A stretch of DNA of 34,389 nucleotides, from contig CAYMID010000007.1 in assembly GCA_964390625.1 (NCBI GenBank), positions 1-34,389 on the forward strand, in the 5' to 3' direction. Origin of the DNA: 2-12-FULL-41-16 sp964390625. GTDB lineage: Bacteria > Patescibacteriota > Patescibacteriia > Magasanikbacterales > UBA922. Below the pieces are notes generated by a model. It made no database searches. It was not told the origin of the DNA and worked only from the letters and a program-made list of their open reading frames with translations. Below are positions 14,646-23,075 of this stretch, in pieces (the stretch's first letter is position 1; each line of letters starts with the position of its first letter). Made by a program: the position numbers and the translations under genes.

Positions 14646-15659
14646 TTATTCGCCAATTTCCTTATTAGCGAGCGTGTAATCAACAGTTCGCTGTAAACCA
14701 TCTTCCAAACGTGTGATTGGCAACCACCCTAACTCATCTTTGGCCCGACGCAAATCAGGAATCCCAATTAAGGTTAGGAAATCAAGCGGTGGTTCAAACT
14801 TTACGGTTGAACGTGAATTTGCTAAACGGATAATTGTATTAGCCACATCAGCTAAACGCACAGGCTGATCTGAGCCAACATTGACCAATCCAATCTTTGG
14901 TCCAGCTGCCATTAAACGCACCAAACCATCCACTAAATCAGACACAAAACACAATGACTCTTGTAATTGTTCAGTGCCATAAATCGTTAAATCACGCCCC
15001 TCGAGTGCGTTTAAAATAAAATCAGGAATCATTAAACCATCACGCAATCGCATTCGCGGACCATAGGTAGGGAAAATGCGCGCAATTTTAGCATCCAGAC
15101 CATACACTTGACGGTACGTATCCACACACGTTTCAGCAAAACGTTTGCCCTCGTCATAACAACCACGAGGCGACAAATGTGTTACCCTACCTTCATCACT
15201 CTCGTTAAAAAAATAATGATCTGGCGTGGCTTGACCATATACTACAGCACTCGAAGTAAACACATACTTAGCCTTGTATTTTACTGCTAAATCCAAGGTC
15301 GATAGCATTGCTCGCGAATTTGCCCACAATGAATGAATTTTTAAATTTTCAAAATTCTTTGGACTACTTGGACAAGCCAAATGATAGATTTCCTGAATAC
15401 CCTGAAATTTAACTTTAAATTTATCCAATTCTGGAAAATCGTGTAGATCAATTACTTGATTGACATCGTACTTAATGAATTCAAAGTCTGGATACTGCAG
15501 CAAATGTTCAATATTACCCAACCTGGAATTAGACAAATCATCCATGCAAATCACATTGGCATCACGCAGCAAACGTTCACACAAATGTGAACCAATAAAA
15601 CCGGCCCCGCCAGTAACCAACACGTTCTTTTTCTCGAAAATGGGCGTAGAGTTAAGCAT
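14646..15659 (-). CDS. UXS-like extended SDR protein lacking decarboxylase residues
   Basis: 337 residues, extended short-chain dehydrogenase/reductase. Rossmann motif TGGAGFIG (16-23), HLACPSSP, catalytic Y168 and K172 (YDEGK) and TYGPRM are all as in UDP-xylose synthase. However, the Ser-Glu pair of the TSE motif (ArnA S433/E434) is A138-V139 here, and the conserved Arg of the RSF motif (ArnA R619) is E234 (QLQESLCFV). It should still bind NAD and could oxidise/reduce or epimerise, but classical UDP-glucuronate decarboxylation is unlikely. Starts 8 nt after the protease stop; the frame extends to 15686 but would overlap it. Confidence 0.88.
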   Translation of the reverse strand: MLNSTPIFEKKNVLVTGGAGFIGSHLCERLLRDANVICMDDLSNSRLGNIEHLLQYPDFEFIKYDVNQVIDLHDFPELDKFKVKFQGIQEIYHLACPSSPKNFENLKIHSLWANSRAMLSTLDLAVKYKAKYVFTSSAVVYGQATPDHYFFNESDEGRVTHLSPRGCYDEGKRFAETCVDTYRQVYGLDAKIARIFPTYGPRMRLRDGLMIPDFILNALEGRDLTIYGTEQLQESLCFVSDLVDGLVRLMAAGPKIGLVNVGSDQPVRLADVANTIIRLANSRSTVKFEPPLDFLTLIGIPDLRRAKDELGWLPITRLEDGLQRTVDYTLANKEIGE

Positions 15660-15667
15660 ACACAAAA

Positions 15668-17653
15668 TTAAGGCCACAGTAGCCAACGGCGGCCACTAGA
15701 TGGTTCAGAAAACAAAGTTGGTTCTTCGACTAACCGACCCGCAAAATCATACACGCGCGCGGCCACGGTACTTGTAGTTGGGTACATAATTATCTCAGCC
15801 CGCGCATCATCATTATAATCACCAACTGTCCAATCCCACTGGGCGGCTGGTGCTGGTAAATTCAGACTTAATTGCCACTCGCCATTTAAATCATAGGTTT
15901 TGACGCTTGGATTTTGACCAACCGGAGCTACCAATACGGAACCAGCACCAAAACCAACCAAATCACCAGCTGCCAAGCGATACTCTGCGCTTGACATGTT
16001 TACACTTGCCAGTGTTTTACCTTCTTGGGCTGTGACCAGTTGTACGCCCTTGGCTTGTCCAACAACGGCCGCCAAAGCCAAACGCCCATTGTCTGGCACA
16101 CTAACTAATTGCCGCACTCCTTTGTGCGTGGCGCCCAAATCCCAACTCCCCATTTTAGCCCCGGTTATACTGTATAAGTCAGCCACTGTCTTACGACTCG
16201 CACCCGTTGCCACAGCCACACGCACTTCTTGATTCTCAGTCTTTGTAAAAGCAAGTAAAACCGGCTGAGTCGTAGTCACTGACCACGAACCAACCAAATC
16301 CCAATTACGGTCATATACCTTTATCTGTTGCGTTTTTCCTGCTGGCCTTGCTGTTACCACATATTTCGTGCAGGGGAATTGATGATACGCAGCCACGCTA
16401 GTGACTCCAGTCAAAGCACCCAGAGTAAAAAATCCCTGCGAAGCCGCTGTCACACGGGCAGTGGTTGTTGGCAAGGTCCACCCTTCCACGCGCTTAGTAT
16501 CTCCGGCCCACAATGCACTATTACTAATTTTAGGGAAAATTCCGTCCGCACCACCACGACGTGGGCCAGCATTGGCCGCACGCACCGCACGATCAATCCG
16601 CAATAAACCGTAACCATAATACTTCTGGTATTCTGTATCTGAAACACCAGTGCAGCTATGTGAAACACGCCCCAATAAAGCACGATAAATATCATCGGCT
16701 TTCCAGTCTGGACGTAACGATTTAATGAGCGCGGCTGCACCAGAGGCAAATGGAGTTGCAAACGAAGTACCAGACCAACCAAAAACATACCCCGGTACAT
16801 TGTGCCAGCCTGCGCTGTTAACATCTTCGCCTGGTGCAGTCAAATCAATACAATCGGGACCATAACTCGAAAAGCTCGCCAATTTTCTTTCAGAGTTAAC
16901 CGCACTCAATCCAACTACCCATTGTTTATTAGCGCCACGATCTGTACATACAGGATACGACGGAATATCAGCATACGAGGCTGCCAAATTGCCGGCCGAC
17001 GCAAATACTGCAATACCCTTATCAACAGCTAACTGTAGGGCAGTACGCAAATCCTTATCATCTTGCTGACTATTCACACTCAGATTAATAATATCAGCCC
17101 CATTTTTTACTGCATACGTGACTGCTTGTGCCAACGCTTCGTTCATGCCATCGCCCTGATTATTCGCGGCCCGCACATTCATTAATCGCACCGACCAGGC
17201 GATTCCCGCCCCATCACGACTATTGTTTCCCACTGCTCCAATAATTCCAGCAACCGAAGTACCGTGACTAATATGCATGTCTGATTGATCGGTTGCTAAA
17301 TTTTGTGAATCTGGGGTTGGATCGTTATCATTTCCCACAAAATCCCAACCATTTACATCATCAATAAACCCATTTTGGTCGTCATCAAGGCCATTGCCTG
17401 GTATTTCGCTCGTATTTCGCCACATGTTATCAGCCAAATCTGGATGATTCGCAAAAATTCCGTTATCAATGACTGCCACTACTACGTCACGACTCCCGGT
17501 TGTATAATCCCAGGCTTCGGGCACGCCAGTTACCGTATACCCCCATTGTATTTTTTGTGGGTCATTTAAGGTGCGGCCCAACACCAACCCTGGTTCCAGG
17601 ACCCCGGCGACCGCCAAAATACTGAGCAAAATTCGACCTAACCGAGTTGGCAT
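15668..17653 (-). CDS. Secreted subtilisin-like serine protease with C-terminal propeller-like region
   Basis: 661 residues. Signal peptide (about 1-26), then the S8 catalytic domain: D63 (VIDNG), H130 (SHGTSVAG), oxyanion N222 (SAGN), S297 (GTSFATP). An Asp/Asn-rich insertion near 88-113 (DDDQNGFIDD) may bind calcium. No I9-type propeptide separates the signal from the catalytic domain. The C-terminal ~300 residues are repeats of beta strands ending in an FG-GAP-like loop (GDYNDDARAEIIMYP), probably a beta-propeller. No membrane anchor or sorting motif is visible at the C-terminus. It heads the 17653-12049 operon from a divergent promoter. Confidence 0.95.
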   Translation of the reverse strand: MPTRLGRILLSILAVAGVLEPGLVLGRTLNDPQKIQWGYTVTGVPEAWDYTTGSRDVVVAVIDNGIFANHPDLADNMWRNTSEIPGNGLDDDQNGFIDDVNGWDFVGNDNDPTPDSQNLATDQSDMHISHGTSVAGIIGAVGNNSRDGAGIAWSVRLMNVRAANNQGDGMNEALAQAVTYAVKNGADIINLSVNSQQDDKDLRTALQLAVDKGIAVFASAGNLAASYADIPSYPVCTDRGANKQWVVGLSAVNSERKLASFSSYGPDCIDLTAPGEDVNSAGWHNVPGYVFGWSGTSFATPFASGAAALIKSLRPDWKADDIYRALLGRVSHSCTGVSDTEYQKYYGYGLLRIDRAVRAANAGPRRGGADGIFPKISNSALWAGDTKRVEGWTLPTTTARVTAASQGFFTLGALTGVTSVAAYHQFPCTKYVVTARPAGKTQQIKVYDRNWDLVGSWSVTTTQPVLLAFTKTENQEVRVAVATGASRKTVADLYSITGAKMGSWDLGATHKGVRQLVSVPDNGRLALAAVVGQAKGVQLVTAQEGKTLASVNMSSAEYRLAAGDLVGFGAGSVLVAPVGQNPSVKTYDLNGEWQLSLNLPAPAAQWDWTVGDYNDDARAEIIMYPTTSTVAARVYDFAGRLVEEPTLFSEPSSGRRWLLWP

Positions 17654-17657
17654 AGAC

Positions 17658-17685
17658 TTGATTTTTTCGTAAAATATGGTATAAA
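17658..17685 (+). promoter_or_regulatory. Promoter of the sugar phosphotransferase gene
   Basis: -35 TTGATT (17658-17663), 16-bp spacer, -10 TATAAA (17680-17685). Start near 17692, leader about 26 nt to the ATG at 17718. The -10 lies in the left half of the palindrome. Confidence 0.6.
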
Positions 17686-17697
17686 TAGTATACCATA
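17675..17697. promoter_or_regulatory. Palindromic putative operator shared by two divergent promoters
   Basis: Perfect inverted repeat TATGGTATA - AATAG - TATACCATA (9-bp arms 17675-17683 and 17689-17697). It covers the -10 boxes of both divergent promoters, so a bound dimer would block both. No regulator gene is seen nearby. The TATA part may be partly explained by the two -10 boxes, but the GG/CC positions extend the symmetry beyond them. Confidence 0.55.
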
Positions 17698-17715
17698 CTG
17701 ATCCCCCTAACTCAA
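17687..17715 (-). promoter_or_regulatory. Promoter of the protease-glycan operon
   Basis: Minus strand: -35 TTGAGT (17715-17710), 17-bp spacer, -10 TATACT (17692-17687). Start near 17680, leader about 27 nt to the ATG at 17653. Confidence 0.65.
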
Positions 17716-17717
17716 TT

Positions 17718-19103
17718 ATGAAATCTGGTTACCGGCTACAACAAATCTTACTTCTCGCAGGCGACCTGGGAGCTTATTTTGTAGCGCTGTGGTTTGGTCT
17801 GGCCGCGCGCCACCTAAGTCTGCCCAGCACTGACTTATATGCAGCCCACTTAGGGTTATTTGGCAGCCTATTCATTGGCTGGACGGTGGTCAACTATATT
17901 AATGGCTTATACGACTTGGGCCGCTTTAGTGAGCGGAGTCACTATCGCCGTTTGTTTGAATCAAGCTTGATTTTTTTCCTTATTAGCGCCCTTGCGCTAT
18001 ACGCAACAGACCCAGATCTAACCCCAAAAACCATCCTGTTCTTGACGGTGATCGTTGGTTACTGCCTTAGTACCACGTGGCGCATGTTGTACTACCGCGT
18101 GATTGTACAACACACTCTCCATACTCGTCTCATTATTTTGGGCCACGATCCAGAAGTCGCCGAATTAATCCGACTAACGAAACAACACCCAGAAAAAGGA
18201 TACCAAGTCGTGGCTTTGTTTGATCCACGCCGCGAAGTCGGCATGAATAAAATCGAAGGTATTGATGTTTACACTTCCATGGCAGCATTACGCGCTGCGA
18301 TTACCAACCACAAAGCCAACGTAATTGCCGCTGCTAGCTCAGTCCAAACCGATGAAACCGTGGTACGCGAACTGTATGAGCTATTATTCTGGCCCGTGCG
18401 TGTGACCGATTTATCCTCGTTGTACGAAACCATTACTGGCCGCGTTCCCCCCAGTGCCTTTTCCGAAACATGGTTCTTGCGTAATGTTGGAGCAGTCGAT
18501 GCCCCAGGCTACCGATTATTCCGTTTTGTGTTAGACGGAGTCGCCACCCTACTCATGATGTCTGTCCTGTCGCTTCTCTTCCCAATCATTGCGATTGCGA
18601 TCAAAGCCACTTCCAAAGGCCCGATTTTCTTTGGGCAGCAGCGCGTTGGTCGCGGCGGCACACTTTTTACCATGCACAAATTCCGCACCATGTACGTGCT
18701 GGCTGCCGATGGTAGTGCCGAAGTTAATGGCGCCCAATTTGCTACCAAAGACGACAACCGCATTACTCCGATTGGTCGTTTTTTACGCCGCACCCGCCTG
18801 GACGAATTACCTCAGGCCATCAATATGATCCGGGGCGAAATTAGCCTGGTTGGCCCACGCCCTGAACGCCCTGAATTTGTGCGGGCTTTGGCCAGCACCA
18901 TGCCGTACTACTCGCTACGTCACGTGGTTCGCCCTGGCATTACTGGCTGGGCGGCCATCAACCAAAACTACACTGACACGCTCGAAACTACCCTCCAAAA
19001 ACTCCAGTACGATTTATTCTATATAAAAAATCGCTCTGCCCTATTGGACATCGCGATTCTTTTGCGCACCATCAACGTAGTGGTGCGTATGTTGGGTCAA
19101 TAA
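17718..19103 (+). CDS. Polyprenyl-phosphate sugar-1-phosphate transferase (exopolysaccharide initiating, WbaP/WcaJ type)
   Basis: Phosphoglycosyl transferase that moves sugar-1-phosphate from a UDP-sugar to undecaprenyl phosphate and starts a surface glycan. 461 residues. Four N-terminal membrane segments (about 9-29, 43-63, 82-96, 103-122), a cytoplasmic CoA-binding-like domain (about 135-235), the membrane re-entrant helix (about 268-296), then the catalytic domain with KFRTM (321-325), the D362-E363 dyad (LDELPQ), GPRPERPEF (379-387) and PGITGWAAIN. It is the only glycan gene on the plus strand; its stop abuts the stop of the convergent epimerase gene with no gap. Confidence 0.95.
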   Translation: MKSGYRLQQILLLAGDLGAYFVALWFGLAARHLSLPSTDLYAAHLGLFGSLFIGWTVVNYINGLYDLGRFSERSHYRRLFESSLIFFLISALALYATDPDLTPKTILFLTVIVGYCLSTTWRMLYYRVIVQHTLHTRLIILGHDPEVAELIRLTKQHPEKGYQVVALFDPRREVGMNKIEGIDVYTSMAALRAAITNHKANVIAAASSVQTDETVVRELYELLFWPVRVTDLSSLYETITGRVPPSAFSETWFLRNVGAVDAPGYRLFRFVLDGVATLLMMSVLSLLFPIIAIAIKATSKGPIFFGQQRVGRGGTLFTMHKFRTMYVLAADGSAEVNGAQFATKDDNRITPIGRFLRRTRLDELPQAINMIRGEISLVGPRPERPEFVRALASTMPYYSLRHVVRPGITGWAAINQNYTDTLETTLQKLQYDLFYIKNRSALLDIAILLRTINVVVRMLGQ

Positions 19104-20009
19104 TTACAGACCCATTTCTTGCTTCAATTGCGCAATTCCCTGCGCCAATTCAATCGTTGGTTCCCAGCCAAGCAATTCTTTGGCTTTGCGAATATCAGCG
19201 GCAAAGTAACGCCCATCACCAAGGCGAGCGGGAATATTAACGCTCGGCCCACCAATTAACTGCACCAATTGATTTACTGAATGAGGGTGATTGTTACCGA
19301 TGTTAATTGTTTCACCACGGCCTACGCTTGGACTTTGCATGGCTAAAATATTAGCCCGCACTACATCACTTACGTGTGTGTAATCCCGGTAATACTCACC
19401 ATCACCACACACAGTCATTGGACCACCCTGCTTAATTTGATGTAAAAACTTACCGATTACCAAGGCATATGGACCATTTGGGTCAAAGTGTGGCCCATAC
19501 ACGTTAAAGTAAATCAAACTAACCCCTTCGACTCCATAGAGCTGACTAAACAACCGTACATAATGCTCACCAGTTAATTTGTGCAGCGCGTATGGACTGA
19601 TTGGCTGTTTACTCATGGTTTCGACCAATGGAAAAACTTCCTGGTCACCATAGGTCGAAGAAGAAGACGAAAATACCAACCGTTTTACGTTATGCCGTTT
19701 GGCAGCTAGTAATAATTGCAACGTACCGTTGACGTTCACGTCATGCGTTTCCCATGGCTGCTCAACCGAAAAACTTACGCGTGGCAGGGCCGCTAAGTGA
19801 AAAATCCCTTGTGCGCCTGGCAAAACTCGATCTAAATCAGCGGCATTACGAATATCGCCTTCAAAATACTCTACTCCAGCCACTACGCGATCTTCGTGAC
19901 GTCCGCCGGCATAATTATCAATTACCACTACCTGATGACCTGCCTCAATCAGTGCCTTAACTAAATTTGTCCCAATAAAACCAGCTCCTCCCGTAACAAC
20001 GTAACGCAT
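19104..20009 (-). CDS. NAD-dependent NDP-sugar epimerase (GalE/UDP-glucuronate 4-epimerase type)
   Basis: Extended SDR, 301 residues. Rossmann motif TGGAGFIG (6-13), HLAALPRV, SSSSSTYG with S118/T119, catalytic Y140 and K144, FNVYGPH and the diphosphate-binding Arg in YYRDYTHVSD. Sequence fits epimerases acting on UDP-Glc, UDP-GlcNAc or UDP-GlcA; the choice cannot be made by eye. UDP-GlcA is attractive because UDP-glucose dehydrogenase is the gene just upstream (9-nt gap). Last gene of the long operon, tail-to-tail with the sugar phosphotransferase. Confidence 0.92.
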   Translation of the reverse strand: MRYVVTGGAGFIGTNLVKALIEAGHQVVVIDNYAGGRHEDRVVAGVEYFEGDIRNAADLDRVLPGAQGIFHLAALPRVSFSVEQPWETHDVNVNGTLQLLLAAKRHNVKRLVFSSSSSTYGDQEVFPLVETMSKQPISPYALHKLTGEHYVRLFSQLYGVEGVSLIYFNVYGPHFDPNGPYALVIGKFLHQIKQGGPMTVCGDGEYYRDYTHVSDVVRANILAMQSPSVGRGETINIGNNHPHSVNQLVQLIGGPSVNIPARLGDGRYFAADIRKAKELLGWEPTIELAQGIAQLKQEMGL

Positions 20010-20018
20010 AGAAATTCA

Positions 20019-21425
20019 TTAAGATTGGCCTGGCAAAAATGGTGACCCGACCGCAATAATACTGTAGCCACTTTTTTGCAACGCGGCAAACTGATGCTGC
20101 AAAATGCGGCGTCCGTCCATAATCAAGTATGGTGTAGTGGTGTTTGTGGTTATTACACCAGCCAAATTTTTAAATTGTGGCCAGTCAGTCCCAATAATTA
20201 CTGCACAAGTATCCTGCACGGCCTCGACCTCGCTCTGTACATACGAAATTTTCGCGTACAGTTCATTTTTGGCCGCATCAAAATACCGGGCGCATTCAGC
20301 CATGGCCGCTGGGTCGTATAATTTAATTTCGGCCACACCTGCACCCAGTAATTGCTGGACTATGCCAATAATCCCCGAATTACGAATATCATTAGTGTCC
20401 TGCTTAAAGGCCGCCCCGAGAACCGCCACTTTTTTACCTGCCCAATCCATTTTAGCCTCGGTTTCGGCCCGACTAAAGAAGTGATCACGTTGGAACACAT
20501 TGGCTTCCAAAATATCCCGCACCAAGTGTGCGTGAGTGCCAGACTGTTCAAGCTGGTGAGCCAAGGACGCGGCGTCTTTGATAAAACAACTACCACCAGC
20601 ATACAAACTGTCATACAAACCCCACCGCCCAATGCGTGGATCCGAGACCAAAATTTTACGCACGGACTCGTACCCAACATTACTAAAGTACTCGCACGTT
20701 CTACCAACCACGTCAAAAGTAGTCACAACTTTATTAAACAACAGGAAATTCGCTAACAATTTACCGCAAGCCGCTTCGTATGGATTGACCTCAATATAGG
20801 TAATCGCAGGTACATCGCAAAAACGTTGGTACAACTGGCGCATGATGGCAAAATCTTCCGGTGAATTGGCCCCCACCACGACCCGATCTGGATGAATTGA
20901 ATCAGTCACAGCCCGTCCCTCCACCAAAAACTCTGGGTTTGCCACAATACCAAAATTTTTGACACCCTGAGCCGCAAACCATTCAGCCGTATAATCAATC
21001 ATGCGGATTGGTACAGTGCTCTTGTTGATGATAACTAATCGGCGTGTTTGTGCACCTTGGTTGCGTTTAGCCAACAATGGTCCAATTGTTTTGACCGCAG
21101 CTTCGTAATATGACAAGTCAGATTCACCTTCGGCACCAGCCTTTTCTGGAGTTGGCAAACACATAAACACAGCCTCGACCGTGTCAGTGAAATTAGCCAC
21201 ATCAGCTAGCTCAGCACTAAAGGTAATGCGGTTTTGGTTACGAATTAATAATTCAGCCAAACCCTCTTCGTGTAAACACGACTTAATGGTATCGCGGTCA
21301 CCACTCCCTAATTTACGCATTTTTTCTTGGTCAACATCATAGACCAAAACTTGGTGTCCAGAATCAGCCGAAACTGCGGCCGAACAAGCCCCCACAAATC
21401 CTCCGCCAATATATAAGATGTTCAT
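20019..21425 (-). CDS. ugd: UDP-glucose 6-dehydrogenase
   Basis: Oxidises UDP-glucose to UDP-glucuronate with two NAD. 468 residues, like the longer eukaryote-type enzymes. Seen: Rossmann GGGFVG (7-12), T137 (STVPI), E165 (NPEFL), K222 and N226 (GKLLANFLLFNK), catalytic C280 (AGGSCFIKD) and the C-terminal FKQDTNDIRNS. The first glycine motif reads GGGFVG instead of the common GxGYVG, which is acceptable. Starts inside the stop of the UXS gene (ATGA overlap), so the pathway Glc to GlcA to Xyl is translationally coupled. Confidence 0.95.
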   Translation of the reverse strand: MNILYIGGGFVGACSAAVSADSGHQVLVYDVDQEKMRKLGSGDRDTIKSCLHEEGLAELLIRNQNRITFSAELADVANFTDTVEAVFMCLPTPEKAGAEGESDLSYYEAAVKTIGPLLAKRNQGAQTRRLVIINKSTVPIRMIDYTAEWFAAQGVKNFGIVANPEFLVEGRAVTDSIHPDRVVVGANSPEDFAIMRQLYQRFCDVPAITYIEVNPYEAACGKLLANFLLFNKVVTTFDVVGRTCEYFSNVGYESVRKILVSDPRIGRWGLYDSLYAGGSCFIKDAASLAHQLEQSGTHAHLVRDILEANVFQRDHFFSRAETEAKMDWAGKKVAVLGAAFKQDTNDIRNSGIIGIVQQLLGAGVAEIKLYDPAAMAECARYFDAAKNELYAKISYVQSEVEAVQDTCAVIIGTDWPQFKNLAGVITTNTTTPYLIMDGRRILQHQFAALQKSGYSIIAVGSPFLPGQS

Positions 21426-22360
21426 ACTTTTGTTTTAAAATAGGCAATTGTTTTCTCTAGACCAGTTTTTAAATCAACCGTTGGCTGCCAGGCTAAGACA
21501 CTTTTGGCCTTGGTAATGTCTGGCCGGCGTCGAGTTGGGTCATCTTGCGGCAAATCTTGATACACCAATTGGCTACTTGAGCCAGTCAACTCCACCACTA
21601 ATTCGGCCAATTCCTTAACTGTACACTCATTTGGATTACCCAGGTTAATTGGTCCAGTCACCGTTGGATCAGTGGCCATCATCTTGATAAGCCCCTGTAC
21701 CAAATCGGTCACATAACAAAAACTGCGTGTTTGTTGGCCCTCGCCATACAAAGTTATCTCCTCGCCACGTAGTGCCTGCACCACAAAATTGGAGACCACA
21801 CGCCCATCGTTCAGGGCCATACGTGGACCATAGGTGTTGAAAATTCGAACTACTTTGACTGGCATGCCATGCATGCGGCGATAATCAAAACACAATGTTT
21901 CGGCGCAGCGCTTGCCCTCGTCATAACAAGCCCGAGGACCAATTGGATTGACATTACCACGGTATTCTTCGACCTGTGGATGCACTTCGGGATCGCCATA
22001 CACCTCGCTTGTCGACGCTTGCAACAAGGTTGCCCCCTGTGCCCGGGCCATGCCTAACATATTAATCATACCAACCGTATTAACCTTAATGGTCCGGACG
22101 GCATTATTTTGGTAATGAACTGGTGAAGCTGGACAAGCCAAGTTATAAATTTGGTCGATTTTTTCATCCAAATATAATGGCTGAATAATATCGTGCTCTA
22201 CCAAGACAAAATTAGGGTTGTCGCGTAAATGCGCAATATTTTCGGGAGCACTTGTTAAAAAATTATCAACGCAGATCACCCGCTCACCCATAGCCAACAA
22301 GGCCTCACATAAAAAAGACCCGACAAATCCACTTCCACCGGTTACAACAATGGTTTTCAT
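21422..22360 (-). CDS. uxs: UDP-glucuronate decarboxylase (UDP-xylose synthase)
   Basis: Converts UDP-GlcA to UDP-xylose and CO2. 312 residues. All features of active UXS are present: TGGSGFVG (7-14), LACPASPVHYQ, T117-S118-E119 (STSEVYG), Y146 and K150 (YDEGK), NTYGPRM, and R212 (QQTRSFCYV), the residues matching ArnA S433, E434 and R619. Start at 22360 (MKTIVV) gives a TGA-T-ATG junction with the GT2 gene before it; the longer frame to 22399 would overlap. Contrast with the paralog at 14646-15659, which lost these residues. Confidence 0.95.
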   Translation of the reverse strand: MKTIVVTGGSGFVGSFLCEALLAMGERVICVDNFLTSAPENIAHLRDNPNFVLVEHDIIQPLYLDEKIDQIYNLACPASPVHYQNNAVRTIKVNTVGMINMLGMARAQGATLLQASTSEVYGDPEVHPQVEEYRGNVNPIGPRACYDEGKRCAETLCFDYRRMHGMPVKVVRIFNTYGPRMALNDGRVVSNFVVQALRGEEITLYGEGQQTRSFCYVTDLVQGLIKMMATDPTVTGPINLGNPNECTVKELAELVVELTGSSSQLVYQDLPQDDPTRRRPDITKAKSVLAWQPTVDLKTGLEKTIAYFKTKV

Positions 22361-22361
22361 A

Positions 22362-23075
22362 TCACGACTTAGATTTAAAAAAGTTTTGAAACAACGCAAC
22401 CCCTAAACGGATTTTAATCCCCGACCAAACTAAACTGCGAATAATCCACGCATGAACAGACCCCCAATGTTTGCTGTAATACAGCCACATGGCGTCATAA
22501 AAATTAACAATTGATTGTGTTCGGCGTTTGTTGGAACTTGCCCCACCATAATGAATAATCTCGGCTGTGTGCAAAAACATTGTCTTCCAACCACGGTCGA
22601 ACACTTGTTTACACAAATCTAAATCCTCGCCGTACATAAAAAAACGTTCNNNNNNNNNNNNNNNNNNNNNNNNNNNNNNNNNNNNNNNNNNNNNNNNNNN
22701 NNNNNNNNNNNNNNNNNNNNNNNNNNNNNNNNNNNNNNNNNNNNNNNNNTCGGGGTGTTCATCCAAATAGGCCACCATTTTTTCGAGGGCGTGATCGAGT
22801 ACCACGGTATCACTATTCAACAACATCACATACTGTCCTTTGGCCTGACGCATTCCTTGATTATTGGCCCGACCAAAACCCAAGTTGTGTTCATTGGCAA
22901 TAATCGTAATTTGGGGAAATTGGGTACGCAAAGCTTCCACACTACCATCGCCAGAATTATTATCAATCAGAATCACCTCAAACAACAGCGCCTTGGTCTG
23001 CGCAAACACCGAGGCTATCGCCGCGGCTGTCAGCTCTTTGGTTTTCCAATTAACAATTACGATTGACAATTTCAT
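22362..23075 (-). CDS. Glycosyltransferase family 2 (WbbL-like), interrupted by an assembly gap
   Basis: N-terminal half has VIVNWKT, the IDNNSGDGS loop, GFGRANNQG and the LLNSDTV metal motif; the C-terminal half has ERFFMYGEDLDLC and HYGGASS. Together these are the rhamnosyltransferase-like GT2 layout. Between them lie 100 N (22650-22749). In the related gene at 24019-24903 the same interval is about 88 residues (264 nt), so the gap probably hides about 160 bp more than the N count. Overlaps the upstream gene by ATGA. Product length here is not meaningful. Confidence 0.85.
   Translation of the reverse strand: MKLSIVIVNWKTKELTAAAIASVFAQTKALLFEVILIDNNSGDGSVEALRTQFPQITIIANEHNLGFGRANNQGMRQAKGQYVMLLNSDTVVLDHALEKMVAYLDEHPXXXXXXXXXXXXXXXXXXXXXXXXXXXXXXXXXXERFFMYGEDLDLCKQVFDRGWKTMFLHTAEIIHYGGASSNKRRTQSIVNFYDAMWLYYSKHWGSVHAWIIRSLVWSGIKIRLGVALFQNFFKSKS
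22650..22749. other. Scaffold gap of exactly 100 N
   Basis: A run of 100 N inside a GT2 gene. A round 100 is the conventional placeholder for a gap of unknown size, so neither the length nor the frame across it should be trusted. Confidence 0.98.
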
